64,000 nucleotides of DNA from Falsirhodobacter flavus (GCA_029846755.1 JARWBI010000010.1:1-64000); one strand, 5' to 3'; shown: positions 8,880 through 17,147, numbered from the stretch's first letter. Numbers and translations are program-made. Notes: generated by a model from the letters alone, not told the origin.

Positions 8880-10168
8880 ACGATCACCTCTTGATATTGC
8901 TGCTCGCCCACACCGAACACGCGTTTGTAGCGTTCGACCTCGGCTGCGGGGCCAAGCGATTTGCCGGGATTGTCCGACAGTTTCACCGTGGGGCGACCAT
9001 TCGCGGAAACGGCCTTGCAGACAAGGCTGAACGGGTCCAGCGCGCCATCCGGCACCAGCCCGCGGAAATCGTTGGTCAGCATCGTGCCCCAGCCGAAGGA
9101 GACCTTCACCCGGCCCCGGAACTGCGCCTGCAATTCCTCGATCTTGGCTACATCCAGCCCGTCCGAGAAGATCACGAGCTTCTCGCGCGGGTCTTCGCCC
9201 CGGTCCTTCCACCACTGGATCGCCAATTCCGCCGCTGCTGCCGGATCCCCGCTGTCGATGCGGATGCCGGTCCATGTGGTCAGCCAGTCCGGCGCGCGTT
9301 TCAGGAAACCGTCGGTCCCGAACGTGTCGGGCAGGATGACACGCAGGTTGCCCTCGTGCTCTTCGTGCCAGTCGGCCAGCACCTGATAGGGGGCCTGCGC
9401 CAGTTCCGCGTCATTCTCGGCCAGCGCGGCATAGATCATCGGCAATTCATGCGCGTTCGTGCCGATGGCCTCCACCTCGCGCCGCATGGCGATCAGGCAG
9501 TTGGACGTGCCGGTGAAGGCGTCGCCCAGCCCTTCGATCATCGCCTGCACGCACCAGTCCTGCCACAGGAAGGAATGCCGCCGCCGCGTGCCGAAATCGG
9601 CGATCTTCAGATCGGGGATCTGTTTCAACCGTTCGATCTTCTCCCACAGCTTGGTCATCGCGCGGGCATAGAGCACCTGAATCTCGAACCGGCCCATCCG
9701 TTCCAGAACGGCGCGGGATCGCAGTTCCACAAGGATCGCCAGCGCCGGGATTTCCCACAGCATCACCTCGGGCCATTTGCCGTGGAAGGTCAGTTCGTAT
9801 TGGCCGTCCTTCTTCTCCAGCTCGTAGGGGGGAAGCTGCATCCCCTCGAACCACTCCATGAAGTCGGGGCGGAACATCTGGCGTTTGCCGTAGAAAGTAT
9901 TGCCGCGCAGATAGGTCGACTCGCCGCGCGTCAGCCGGAGGCTGCGTGCATGGTCAAGCTGCTGGCGCAACTCCCCTTCGTCGATGATGTCGGCAAGGCG
10001 CACGGTCTTGGTGCGGTTGATCAGGCTGAATGTGACGTCGGTATCCGGGCGATTGCGGAAGATCGACTGGCACATCAGCAGCTTGTAGAAATCCGTGTCC
10101 AGCAGCGAACGGACGATCGGGTCGATCTTCCATTTGTGATTGTGAACGCGGGTGGCGATATCGGCCAT
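8876..10168 (-). CDS. pncB: nicotinate phosphoribosyltransferase
   Basis: Makes nicotinate mononucleotide from nicotinate and PRPP in the Preiss-Handler NAD-salvage pathway. The 430-residue protein starts [19 protein letters not shown]. Family motifs are [13 protein letters not shown] (N-terminal), [18 protein letters not shown] and the phosphate site IRIDSGDP, then [11 protein letters not shown] good ribosome site (CTGGAGGA) lies in the end of pncA, and the ATG is one base past the pncA stop. The stop overlaps rppH. Length fits the PncB family. Confidence 0.96.
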   Translation of the reverse strand: MADIATRVHNHKWKIDPIVRSLLDTDFYKLLMCQSIFRNRPDTDVTFSLINRTKTVRLADIIDEGELRQQLDHARSLRLTRGESTYLRGNTFYGKRQMFRPDFMEWFEGMQLPPYELEKKDGQYELTFHGKWPEVMLWEIPALAILVELRSRAVLERMGRFEIQVLYARAMTKLWEKIERLKQIPDLKIADFGTRRRHSFLWQDWCVQAMIEGLGDAFTGTSNCLIAMRREVEAIGTNAHELPMIYAALAENDAELAQAPYQVLADWHEEHEGNLRVILPDTFGTDGFLKRAPDWLTTWTGIRIDSGDPAAAAELAIQWWKDRGEDPREKLVIFSDGLDVAKIEELQAQFRGRVKVSFGWGTMLTNDFRGLVPDGALDPFSLVCKAVSANGRPTVKLSDNPGKSLGPAAEVERYKRVFGVGEQQYQEVIV

Positions 10169-10169
10169 G

Positions 10170-10763
10170 TCAGTCCTCCAGCACGATGCCTGCGGCACGC
10201 ATCTTGTCGCAGGCGGCGGCCAGCGACCCGTTCAGATCGATGGCACGGCAGGCACCCATCCGCACCGTCACGTCAAAGCCCAGCCCCACCGCATCCAGTG
10301 CCGACCACGCGACGCAGAAGTCCGTCGCAAGCCCCGCCAGCGTGACCGAAGACACCCCACGCGCGCGCAGGTAAGCCTCCAGCCCGGTCGAGGTCTTCTG
10401 GTCGTTTTCATAGAAGGCGGAATAGCTGTCGATGGCGGCGCGGAAGCCTTTGCGCAGGATCAGGTCCGCCCGGTCCGTTGCAAGATCGGGGTGGAACGCC
10501 GCGCCCTTGGTCCCTTGGACGCAATGGGCGGGCCAAAGCACCTGCGGGCCATAGGGCATGTGGATCGTGCCGTAAGGCTCCATCGCATGGTTTTCGGCGA
10601 AGCTCAGATGGTTGGCGGGGTGCCAGTCCTGCGTCAGCACGCGGACCGGGTGTTCCTCCATCATGGCATTGAGGCGGGGGACGACGGCGTCGCCATCCGT
10701 CACGGCCAGTGCGCCACCGGGGCAGAAATCGTTCTGCACGTCGATGACGATCAGCGCATCCAT
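10170..10763 (-). CDS. pncA: nicotinamidase
   Basis: Hydrolyses nicotinamide to nicotinate, feeding PncB directly downstream. The 197-residue isochorismatase-fold protein has catalytic Asp in [16 protein letters not shown], metal/catalytic region [10 protein letters not shown], and nucleophilic Cys in [15 protein letters not shown] prefer the ATG at 10763 ([10 protein letters not shown]) because GGAGG lies eight bases upstream; ATGs at 10769 and 10778 are also in frame. It is first in pncA-pncB-rppH and divergent from trhO. Pyrazinamide, if taken up, would also be a substrate of this family. Confidence 0.95.
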   Translation of the reverse strand: MDALIVIDVQNDFCPGGALAVTDGDAVVPRLNAMMEEHPVRVLTQDWHPANHLSFAENHAMEPYGTIHMPYGPQVLWPAHCVQGTKGAAFHPDLATDRADLILRKGFRAAIDSYSAFYENDQKTSTGLEAYLRARGVSSVTLAGLATDFCVAWSALDAVGLGFDVTVRMGACRAIDLNGSLAAACDKMRAAGIVLED

Positions 10764-10866
10764 CGGCATTCCCTCCATGAAAGCCTTTGGATCGGCGTAA
10801 GAGGCGGCGGCGGGATCGTCAATGGCGGCACTTGATTTTCGCAGGATTCAGGCGCATCTGCGCGCC

Positions 10867-11751
10867 ATGCTGACCATTGCCGCCCTTTATCACTTCACCC
10901 GGTTCGACGATCCCGCCGCGCTGATACAACCCCTGCGCGATCTGGCGGAGGCTGCGGGCGTCCGCGGATCGCTTCTGATCGCGCCCGAGGGGATCAACGG
11001 CACCATCGCCGGCCCCCGCGCCGGGATCGACGCCGTTCTGGCCGCCATCCGCGCCCTGCCGGGCTGCGACGGGCTGGAGTGGAAGGAGAGCCATGCCGAA
11101 AAGATGCCGTTCAACCGCCTCAAGGTCCGCCTGAAGCGAGAGATCGTGACGATGGGCCAACCCGACGTCGATCCGCTGGCTCGCGTCGGTCACTATGTCG
11201 AGGCAAAGGACTGGAACGATCTGATCCGCCAGCCCGACGTGGCCGTCATCGACACCCGCAACGATTACGAGGTCGAGATCGGCACGTTCGAAGGCGCGGT
11301 CGATCCGGCCACGAAATCCTTTGGTGAGTTTCCCGAATGGTGGGCCGCGAACAAGGACCGTTTCGAGGGCAAGCGCATCGCGATGTTCTGCACCGGCGGC
11401 ATCCGCTGCGAGAAGTCGACGAACTTCCTGCTGGGGCAGGGGGTGGAGGATGTCTTCCACCTGAAGGGCGGCATCCTGAAATATCTGGAGGAGGTGCCTG
11501 AGGCCGACACCGCCTGGCAGGGCGAATGCTATGTCTTCGATCACCGCGTCTCGGTCGGGCACGGGCTGGTGCAGGGCAGCTATCAGATGTGCCACGCCTG
11601 CGGCCGCCCCGTGCAAGGCACCGATCACCCGCATTACGAGCTTGGCGTGTCCTGCGCCCGCTGCATCGGCGAATACACGGACGATGACCGCGACCGTTTC
11701 CGCATGCGCCAGCGCCAGCGCGAGGTTGCCGAAAAGACCCGCGCATCCTAG
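10867..11751 (+). CDS. trhO: tRNA uridine(34) hydroxylase, rhodanese-like
   Basis: TrhO (YceA) hydroxylates uridine 34 of certain tRNAs, the first step to 5-oxyacetyl/methoxyuridine. The 294-residue protein has the family N-terminal domain (ALYHFTRF, GINGTIAG), a rhodanese domain with the active loop CTGGIRCEKS, and a C-terminal four-Cys zinc-like motif (CHACGRPV...CARCIGEY). I chose ATG 10867 because family proteins start close to LTIAALYHF; an in-frame ATG at 10822 would add 15 residues and neither has a strong ribosome site. Divergent from pncA. Confidence 0.93.
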   Translation: MLTIAALYHFTRFDDPAALIQPLRDLAEAAGVRGSLLIAPEGINGTIAGPRAGIDAVLAAIRALPGCDGLEWKESHAEKMPFNRLKVRLKREIVTMGQPDVDPLARVGHYVEAKDWNDLIRQPDVAVIDTRNDYEVEIGTFEGAVDPATKSFGEFPEWWAANKDRFEGKRIAMFCTGGIRCEKSTNFLLGQGVEDVFHLKGGILKYLEEVPEADTAWQGECYVFDHRVSVGHGLVQGSYQMCHACGRPVQGTDHPHYELGVSCARCIGEYTDDDRDRFRMRQRQREVAEKTRAS

Positions 11752-11781
11752 AACTGGCGCGTATCAAGCCGGAGGCCCGCC

Positions 11782-13287
11782 ATGACCCGACCCGTCGTCC
11801 TTTGCATCCTTGACGGCTGGGGCCTTTCGGACAGCCGCGAGGCGAATGCCCCGGCGCTGGCGAACACGCCGAACTTCGACCGGCTGATGGCGACCTGCCC
11901 CCATGCGACGCTGATAACCCACGGGCCGGATGCAGGGCTTCCCACCGGGCAGATGGGCAATTCCGAGGTCGGTCACACCAATATCGGCGCGGGCCGCGTG
12001 GTCGCGATGGACCTTGGCCAGATCGACCTTGCGATCGAGGATGGGACGTTCCTGCAGAACGAGGGGCTGCTCGGTTTTGTCGCCAAGCTGAGGGCGACGG
12101 GCGGGACGGCGCATCTGATGGGCGTGATTTCCAATGGCGGCGTGCATGGGCATATCCTGCACGTTCTGGCCGCCGCGCGGGCCATCGCCGCCGAGGGCGT
12201 TCCGGTCGTCATCCACGCGATCACCGACGGGCGCGACGTGGCCCCGTCCTCGGCCCGCGAGTTCGTGGCGCAGCTTCTGGGCGCGCTGCCGCAGGGGGTG
12301 ACGGTCGGCACGGTGATCGGACGCTATTTCGCAATGGACCGCGACAACCGCTGGGACCGCGTATCCCGCGCGTGGGAGGCGATGGTCGAGGCGCAGGGCA
12401 ATGCCGCGCCGGACGCTGCCGAAGCCATCGCCGCCGCCTATGCGCGGGGCGAGACGGACGAGTTCATCCAGCCCACCGTGATCGACGGCTATCGCGGTGC
12501 CAGGGATGGCGACGGGTTCTTCTGCCTGAATTTCCGCGCCGACCGTGCGCGGGAAATTCTTGCGGCGTTGGGGCAGCCTGATTTCGACGCCTTCGCCGTG
12601 CGGTCCGTGAAATGGGGTGCGCTGCTGGGAATGGTGGATTATTCCGAGGCGCATAACGCCTATATGACCAGCGCTTACCCCAAGCGGGCTATCGCCAATA
12701 CCTTGGGCGAATGGGTCGCCAGCCACGGCAAGACCCAGTTCCGCCTGGCCGAGACCGAGAAGTATCCCCATGTCACCTTCTTTCTGAACGGCGGCCGCGA
12801 GGTGCCCTTCGCGGAAGAAGACCGCTTCATGCCGCTGTCGCCCAAGGTCGCGACCTATGACCTGCAACCCGAGATGTCGGAGCCGGAAGTGGCCGAGCGT
12901 CTGGCCGCCGCGATCCGGCATCGGTATGACCTGATCGTGGTGAACTTCGCCAATCCCGACATGGTGGGCCATACCGGCGATCTGGCGGCGGCGATCGCGG
13001 CTTGCGAGGCGGTGGACCGGGGGCTGGGACAGGCGCTTGAGGCTTTGGAGGAGGTCGGCGGCGCGATGATCGTCACCGCCGATCACGGCAATTGCGAGAT
13101 GATGGTCGATCCGGTCACAGGCGGACCGCATACCGCGCATACGCTGAACCCCGTGCCGGTGATCCTTTATGGCGGGCCGGGCGGCAGCTTGCGCGATGGT
13201 CGTCTGGCCGATCTGGCCCCGACCGTGCTGCAACTGATGGGTCTGCCGCAACCGCCCGAGATGACGGGGCAGAGCCTGATCGCATGA
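11782..13287 (+). CDS. gpmI: cofactor-independent phosphoglycerate mutase
   Basis: Interconverts 3- and 2-phosphoglycerate in lower glycolysis/gluconeogenesis, using two Mn ions. The 501-residue protein starts MTRPVVLCILDGWG; catalytic Ser61 is in QMGNSEVGHTNIGAGR, and the C-terminal metal sites are in NPDMVGHTGD and TADHGNCE...HTAH. GGAGG precedes the ATG. The last four bases overlap the start of the EnvC-like gene, giving the gpmI-envC-ctpA cluster known from Rhodobacteraceae. Confidence 0.97.
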   Translation: MTRPVVLCILDGWGLSDSREANAPALANTPNFDRLMATCPHATLITHGPDAGLPTGQMGNSEVGHTNIGAGRVVAMDLGQIDLAIEDGTFLQNEGLLGFVAKLRATGGTAHLMGVISNGGVHGHILHVLAAARAIAAEGVPVVIHAITDGRDVAPSSAREFVAQLLGALPQGVTVGTVIGRYFAMDRDNRWDRVSRAWEAMVEAQGNAAPDAAEAIAAAYARGETDEFIQPTVIDGYRGARDGDGFFCLNFRADRAREILAALGQPDFDAFAVRSVKWGALLGMVDYSEAHNAYMTSAYPKRAIANTLGEWVASHGKTQFRLAETEKYPHVTFFLNGGREVPFAEEDRFMPLSPKVATYDLQPEMSEPEVAERLAAAIRHRYDLIVVNFANPDMVGHTGDLAAAIAACEAVDRGLGQALEALEEVGGAMIVTADHGNCEMMVDPVTGGPHTAHTLNPVPVILYGGPGGSLRDGRLADLAPTVLQLMGLPQPPEMTGQSLIA

Positions 13288-14390
13288 TCCTGCGCGCCGC
13301 CCTTCTGGTTCTGCTGGCATCGCCTGCGGCGGCTTCGGTCGCCGATCAGGCGCGGGTTGCCTCGGACGAATTGCAGGCGGCGGTCGAGGCGATGCAGCGC
13401 GCCACCAGCGGCGGCGACCGCGTGGCTGCGCTGACCCGCACCATCGGCGCCTATGAGGCGGGGCTGACGGCGCTGCGCGAGGCGTCGCGTCAGGCGTCGA
13501 TCCGCGAGGCGGCGCTGGACATGCGGTTTCAGGCCAAGCGCGAGGAGGTCTCGCAGCTTCTGGGCGTGATGGCGCGGATGGAGGGGGAGCCGGGTCCGGT
13601 CCTGCTGCTCCACCCCTCGGGGCCGCTGGGCACGGTGCGGTCGGGGCTGATAATGTCGGACGTGACCCCCGCGCTGCAGAAACAGGCCGAGGTGCTGAAG
13701 GCCGAGTTGCAGGAGATGCGCGATCTGCGCGCCGTGCAGCTGGCGGCGACGGATACGCTGGCGAACGGGCTGCATATCGCGCAAGGCGCGCGGACGGCGT
13801 TGTCGCAGGCTATATCGGACCGTACCGATCTGCCGCGCCGGTTCACCGACGATCCGGCGGTGCTGCGCGCGCTTCTGGAAAGCAACGACACGCTGGACGC
13901 CTTTGCCGCCGGGATCGCGAATGCGCCCGACGCGATGGGGCCGGGGTTCGAGGCGGAGAAGGGAAAGCTGCCGCTTCCGGTCCATGGCCAGATGCTGCGG
14001 CGGGCGAACGAGGCCGATGCGGCGGGCGTGCGCAGACCGGGCGTGGTTCTGGCGACGCGTCCCGGCGCCCTGGTCACAAACCCCTGGGCCGCGACCATCC
14101 GCTATCGCGGGCCGCTGTCCGGCTACGGAAACGTGATGGTTCTTGAACCGGGCGACGGGTATCTTCTGGTGCTTGCCGGGATCGAAACGGTATATGGCGA
14201 AGTGGGCGAAGTTGTCGCAGCGGGTGCGCCATTGGGGTTGATGCCGGGCGGCGATCAGGGTCTGGTGGACTTTCTTGGCACGGCGCAGGACGCGTCGGGC
14301 CGCGAAGGGACCGAAACGCTTTACCTGGAACTGCGGCAGGGCACGGGCCCGGTCGATCCGGCGGAATGGTTCGCGGCAATTGTGGAATAG
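13284..14390 (+). CDS. envC: murein hydrolase activator, EnvC family
   Basis: Likely periplasmic activator of cell-wall amidases at division. The 368-residue precursor has a signal peptide (ILRAALLVLLASPAAAS), a long coiled-coil region (about residues 25-230, many Glu/Gln/Arg/Ala heptads such as QKQAEVLKAELQEMRDL), and a C-terminal LytM-like fold (GYGNVMVLEPGDGYLLVLAG). The LytM zinc-binding His/Asp residues of active M23 peptidases are absent, as in EnvC, so an activator not an enzyme is expected. The ATG overlaps the gpmI TGA. Confidence 0.85.
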   Translation: MILRAALLVLLASPAAASVADQARVASDELQAAVEAMQRATSGGDRVAALTRTIGAYEAGLTALREASRQASIREAALDMRFQAKREEVSQLLGVMARMEGEPGPVLLLHPSGPLGTVRSGLIMSDVTPALQKQAEVLKAELQEMRDLRAVQLAATDTLANGLHIAQGARTALSQAISDRTDLPRRFTDDPAVLRALLESNDTLDAFAAGIANAPDAMGPGFEAEKGKLPLPVHGQMLRRANEADAAGVRRPGVVLATRPGALVTNPWAATIRYRGPLSGYGNVMVLEPGDGYLLVLAGIETVYGEVGEVVAAGAPLGLMPGGDQGLVDFLGTAQDASGREGTETLYLELRQGTGPVDPAEWFAAIVE

Positions 14391-14397
14391 GACGGCG

Positions 14398-15738
14398 ATG
14401 AAGAAATATGTTCTGGCCGCATTGGGCGGCACGGTGGCGGGGGTTCTTGTCACGACACAGGTGGCCCAGCCGCTGATCGCGCAGGAACAGACGAAAAGCG
14501 CGTCCGTCTATGAACAGCTGGATCTGTTCGGCGACATCTTCGAACGCATCCGCAGCCAGTATGTGGAGCCGGTGGAGACCGACAAGCTGATCGAGGCGGC
14601 GATCAACGGGATGCTGACCTCGCTGGACCCCCATTCCAGCTATCTGCCGCCGAACGATTTCGACGACATGCAGGTGCAGACGCGCGGCGAATTCGGCGGC
14701 CTTGGCATCGAGGTGACGCAGGAGGACGGCTTCGTGAAGGTCGTCTCGCCAATGGACGACACGCCTGCCGATGCGGCCGGCATCCAGTCGGGCGATTTCA
14801 TCACGGCGGTGGACGGGGAATCCCTGTCCGGCATCCCGTTGGACGAGGCGGTGGAGAAGATGCGCGGGCCGGTCGGGTCCGAGATCATCATCACCGTGGT
14901 CCGTGAAGGCACCGCCGAGCCGTTCGACGTGTCGATCATCCGCGACACGATCAAGCTGGTCGCCGTCCGCTCGCGTCTTGTGGGCGGGCACACGATCGTG
15001 CTGCGGGTGACGACCTTCAACGACCAGACCATGCCGGGGGTCGAGGAGGAGTTGAAGGCCAAGATCGAGGAAGTCGGCGGCATGGACAATGTCAACGGCA
15101 TCGTTCTGGACCTGCGCAACAACCCGGGCGGGCTGCTGACGCAGGCGATCAAGGTGTCGGATGCGTTTTTGGAGCAGGGCGAGATCGTGTCCACGCGTGG
15201 GCGCAACCCGCAGGACAACGAACGCTATAACGCGACGGCGGGCGATCTGATCGGCGGGAAGCCGATGGTGGTGCTGATCAACGGCGGCTCGGCCTCGGCT
15301 TCGGAAATCGTTGCGGGCGCGCTTCAGGATCACCAGCGGGCCATCGTGGTCGGCACCAAGAGCTTCGGCAAAGGGTCGGTCCAGACGGTCGTTCCGGTGC
15401 GCGGCGACGGTGCGATGCGCCTGACGACTGCGCGGTACTACACGCCATCGGGCCGGTCGATCCAGGCGCTGGGCGTGGCACCGGACATCATCGTGCAGCA
15501 GCCGCAGGTCGATCCGCAGGCAACCGATGACGAAGAGGAATCGATCCTGCCCGAACGTTCGGAATCCAGCCTGCGCGGCGTCTTGTCCAATGATTCCATG
15601 ACCGACGAGGAGCGCGAGCAGCTTGAAGCCGAGCGCGCGCTGGTCGAGGAAACCGCAAAGCTGCGCGACGAGGATTATCAGCTGGCCTATGCGGTGGATA
15701 TCCTGAAGGGGCTGGCTGTCGTCAACCATCGCCCGTAA
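14398..15738 (+). CDS. ctpA: carboxy-terminal processing protease, S41 family
   Basis: Periplasmic tail-specific protease of 446 residues. It has an N-terminal signal/anchor (MKKYVLAALGGTVAGVLVTT), a PDZ domain (about 95-185, with GLGIEV and AGIQSGDFITAVDG), and a catalytic dyad Ser300 (GGSASASEI) and Lys325 (SFGKGSVQT). The acidic C-terminal extension from about residue 400 (DDEEES...EEREQLEAER) resembles those of other alphaproteobacterial CtpA. It lies seven bases after the EnvC-like gene, consistent with joint work on cell-wall turnover; EnvC-CtpA linkage is common in the group. A strong terminator follows. Confidence 0.95.
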   Translation: MKKYVLAALGGTVAGVLVTTQVAQPLIAQEQTKSASVYEQLDLFGDIFERIRSQYVEPVETDKLIEAAINGMLTSLDPHSSYLPPNDFDDMQVQTRGEFGGLGIEVTQEDGFVKVVSPMDDTPADAAGIQSGDFITAVDGESLSGIPLDEAVEKMRGPVGSEIIITVVREGTAEPFDVSIIRDTIKLVAVRSRLVGGHTIVLRVTTFNDQTMPGVEEELKAKIEEVGGMDNVNGIVLDLRNNPGGLLTQAIKVSDAFLEQGEIVSTRGRNPQDNERYNATAGDLIGGKPMVVLINGGSASASEIVAGALQDHQRAIVVGTKSFGKGSVQTVVPVRGDGAMRLTTARYYTPSGRSIQALGVAPDIIVQQPQVDPQATDDEEESILPERSESSLRGVLSNDSMTDEEREQLEAERALVEETAKLRDEDYQLAYAVDILKGLAVVNHRP

Positions 15739-15786
15739 CGGGGGCGGGCTCGTTCGAGCCCCCTCTGGGGACCGCTCACTCGCCCG

Positions 15787-15813
15787 AACTGCCGCCCATT
15801 GGGCGGCAGTTTC
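15787..15813. terminator. bidirectional intrinsic terminator between ctpA and arfB
   Basis: AACTGCCGCCC (15787-15797) and GGGCGGCAGTT (15801-15811) form a perfect 11-bp stem with an ATT loop, flanked by short A and T runs. It lies between the convergent ctpA and arfB stops and can serve both. Confidence 0.85.
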
Positions 15814-15827
15814 GCATTACGCGGGCG

Positions 15828-16250
15828 TCAGTCTTCTTCGCCGACCTTGCCGCGCCCGGCCTTCACGTCGCTGCGGATGGATTTGGCGGCCAGACGGCGG
15901 CGCTGGCTGCCCAGCGTCGGCTTGGTCGCGATGCGGCGTTTGGGGGCGACAAGAGCCTGACGGATCAGATCGGCCAGACGTTCTCGTGCGATTTCGCGAT
16001 TGCGAGCCTGACTGCGGGTGTCTTCGACCTGCAGGATCAGCGCGCCTTCGTTGGTCCAGCGCCGCCCCGCCAGACGTTTCAGGCGGGTCTTCACGGGTGC
16101 GGGCAGGTTTGGGGAGCGTTCCGCCTCGAACCGCAGTTCGACGGCGGTGGAAACCTTGTTCACGTTCTGCCCGCCGGGACCGGAGGCGCGGATGAAGCTT
16201 TCGGTCAGCTCCCAATCGGCGATGGAGATGGTTTCGGTGATGTGCAGCAT
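15828..16250 (-). CDS. arfB: alternative ribosome-rescue factor / peptidyl-tRNA hydrolase ArfB
   Basis: Frees peptidyl-tRNA from ribosomes stalled without a stop codon, as a backup to tmRNA. The 140-residue protein carries the release-factor GGQ motif (ASGPGGQNVNKVST, near residue 25-30) and a long basic C-terminal tail (KRRIATKPTLGSQRRR...KSIRSDVKAG) that in ArfB enters the empty mRNA channel. The ATG at 16250 gives MLHITETISI; a TTG two codons earlier is possible. No good ribosome-binding site is visible: the bases before the ATG are the T-rich tail of an intrinsic terminator (16255-16292). That placement suggests control by readthrough, discussed in the findings. Confidence 0.93.
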   Translation of the reverse strand: MLHITETISIADWELTESFIRASGPGGQNVNKVSTAVELRFEAERSPNLPAPVKTRLKRLAGRRWTNEGALILQVEDTRSQARNREIARERLADLIRQALVAPKRRIATKPTLGSQRRRLAAKSIRSDVKAGRGKVGEED

Positions 16251-16254
16251 AATC

Positions 16255-16292
16255 AAAATAGAGAAAGGGCCGCCACGGCCGACGACCCTTTC
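16255..16292 (-). terminator. intrinsic terminator just upstream of arfB
   Basis: On the minus strand GAAAGGG (16292-16286) pairs with CCCTTTC (16269-16263), with a further G+C-rich inner part (GGCC...GGCC possible), followed by TCTCTATTTTG. This has the form of a Rho-independent terminator. It ends five bases before the arfB ATG, so RNA starting upstream would stop before arfB unless antitermination occurs. Confidence 0.7.
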
Positions 16293-16360
16293 CGAGATCC
16301 AAGGAGATGAGCCAGTTAGGAATCACCCCAATCAGTGGTCTTTCCGCAAGGGGGCTGCCC

Positions 16361-16417
16361 CTAGCCGATCAACCCTCCGACTGTCCCGACACCTCTCTCC
16401 AATATCACTCTAGACAC
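16361..16417 (-). CDS. 18-residue leader peptide candidate
   Basis: A GTG start at 16417 lies seven bases after GGAGG in an exceptionally strong ribosome-binding site. It opens a short reading frame, MSRVILERGVGTVGGLIG, ending at TAG (16363-16361). The peptide is basic in its first half and Gly-rich in its second. I do not recognise it. It has no run of one amino acid that would indicate a classic amino-acid attenuator. It sits in its own predicted transcript immediately upstream of arfB. It is reported because ribosome site, promoter box and terminator all agree. Confidence 0.5.
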   Translation of the reverse strand: MSRVILERGVGTVGGLIG

Positions 16418-16433
16418 TGGATCACCTCCTTTC
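16417..16433 (-). promoter_or_regulatory. extended Shine-Dalgarno, 17-nt complement of the 16S rRNA 3' tail
   Basis: The plus strand reads CTGGATCACCTCCTTTC, identical to the 3' tail of bacterial 16S rRNA. The minus-strand RNA therefore has GAAAGGAGGTGATCCAG, able to pair with 17 consecutive bases; ordinary ribosome sites use 4-8. It precedes the GTG of the 18-codon frame. Confidence 0.75.
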
Positions 16434-16477
16434 AAATGTGTTGCCGATACCATGAAGGTTGGCACACATCTGGTATA

Positions 16478-16483
16478 TGTCAA
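16478..16483 (-). promoter_or_regulatory. TTGACA -35 box of the small unit upstream of arfB
   Basis: A consensus -35 hexamer TTGACA on the minus strand, seven bases past the yhhQ stop. The -10 region 17 bases further is poor (AACCTT), which is common for housekeeping promoters in Rhodobacterales. It would start RNA about 20 bases before the extended ribosome site. Confidence 0.45.
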
Positions 16484-16489
16484 CGGCCT

Positions 16490-17110
16490 TCACGCAATTC
16501 CTGCCGTCATGCGGCGAACAATTATGCGGAAGGGCAGAAGTGCCACAAAAGCGATCACGATCTTGACGATCAGGTCGGCGGCGGCAAGCGAGGCCCAGAA
16601 AGGCGCAACGGGACCAACCCCCAGAAGCGGCCCAAGTTCCGCCGCCCATGCGACATCGTTCGCGGGTTCGAGGAAGACCAGCGTGGCCGAAAAGGCGATG
16701 AAGAAGAACAGCGCGGTGTCCACCATCGTCCCTGCCAGCGTGCCGATGATCGGCGCGCGCCACCAGTTCTGCGTGCGGTAACGGTCGAACAGGAACACGT
16801 CGAACAGTTGCGAGAACAGGAACGCCGCCCCCGATGCCAGCGCCACGCGCAGCGTCACGATCGGGCCAAATTCGCCCATGATCTGCGTGCCGATCAGCGA
16901 GCAGACAAGGCCGGTCACGAAGCCCGCCCAGACGACGCGCCGCGCCGCCGCCGCGCCATAGACGCGGTTGACGATGTCGTTGACCAGGAACGCCAGCGGA
17001 TAGGTGAACGCCCCGTAGGTCAGGTAGTACCCGTAGTGGAATTGGACGGCGATGTTGGACACCACCACGATGACGGCCATCGCAAGGATGCCGGGAAGCT
17101 GCGCACGCAT
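16490..17110 (-). CDS. yhhQ: queuosine precursor transporter (YhhQ/VUT family)
   Basis: Inner-membrane carrier for preQ0/preQ1, precursors of the tRNA base queuosine. The 206-residue protein has about six hydrophobic segments and family strings: NIAVQFHYGYYLTYGAFTYPLAFLVND near the N-terminus, the FDVFLFDRYR loop, and IGTLAGTMVDTALFFFIAF. The ATG at 17110 follows GGAAAA only, a weak ribosome site that lies inside a possible pseudoknot (17120-17147). It is followed by the small arfB-leader unit. The VUT family assignment is firm; the exact substrate is inferred from family knowledge. Confidence 0.9.
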   Translation of the reverse strand: MRAQLPGILAMAVIVVVSNIAVQFHYGYYLTYGAFTYPLAFLVNDIVNRVYGAAAARRVVWAGFVTGLVCSLIGTQIMGEFGPIVTLRVALASGAAFLFSQLFDVFLFDRYRTQNWWRAPIIGTLAGTMVDTALFFFIAFSATLVFLEPANDVAWAAELGPLLGVGPVAPFWASLAAADLIVKIVIAFVALLPFRIIVRRMTAGIA

Positions 17111-17119
17111 TTCGATTTT

Positions 17120-17147
17120 CCGTTTTTTACAAGGTCGCGGAGACTTG
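17120..17147 (-). promoter_or_regulatory. possible preQ1-I-like H-type pseudoknot in the yhhQ leader
   Basis: On the minus strand the leader reads CAAG-TCT-CCG-CGAC-CTTG-TAAAAAA-CGG. CAAG pairs with CTTG, and CCG in the loop can pair with CGG after the A-run, giving the stem-loop-A-rich loop-stem order of preQ1-I riboswitches. The final CGGA is also the likely ribosome site, nine bases or so before the ATG. The first stem is only four pairs and the loops are shorter than in known examples, so the call is weak; the gene context is what makes it worth noting. Confidence 0.3.

Larger units (their letters stand above)
16255..16447 (-). ncRNA. candidate arfB leader RNA / small RNA with an 18-codon ORF
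   Basis: A compact unit of about 190 bases between yhhQ and arfB: a TTGACA box (16483-16478), an expected transcription start near 16447, a 17-base perfect match to the complement of the 16S rRNA 3' tail, an 18-codon ORF (16417-16361) and an intrinsic terminator (16292-16255). The region between ORF and terminator contains a GGGGCAGCCCC hairpin and CATCTCC, which can pair with GGAGGTG of the ribosome site. It could be an attenuation leader of arfB or an independent small RNA. The start and end are predicted, not measured. Confidence 0.5.

Noticed and set aside
8891-10345. A 484-codon plus-strand frame opposite pncB
   Set aside because: No recognisable domain; pncB motifs are unmistakable on the minus strand.
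15817-16326. An alternative minus-strand frame starting MIPNWLISLDLGKG across the arfB leader
   Set aside because: It is out of frame with the GGQ-containing arfB product and runs through a terminator; it has no ribosome site.
16417-16433. A 16S rRNA gene fragment on the plus strand
   Set aside because: Identity to the 16S tail is limited to 17 bases with no similarity further upstream; position and direction fit a ribosome-binding site on the minus strand.
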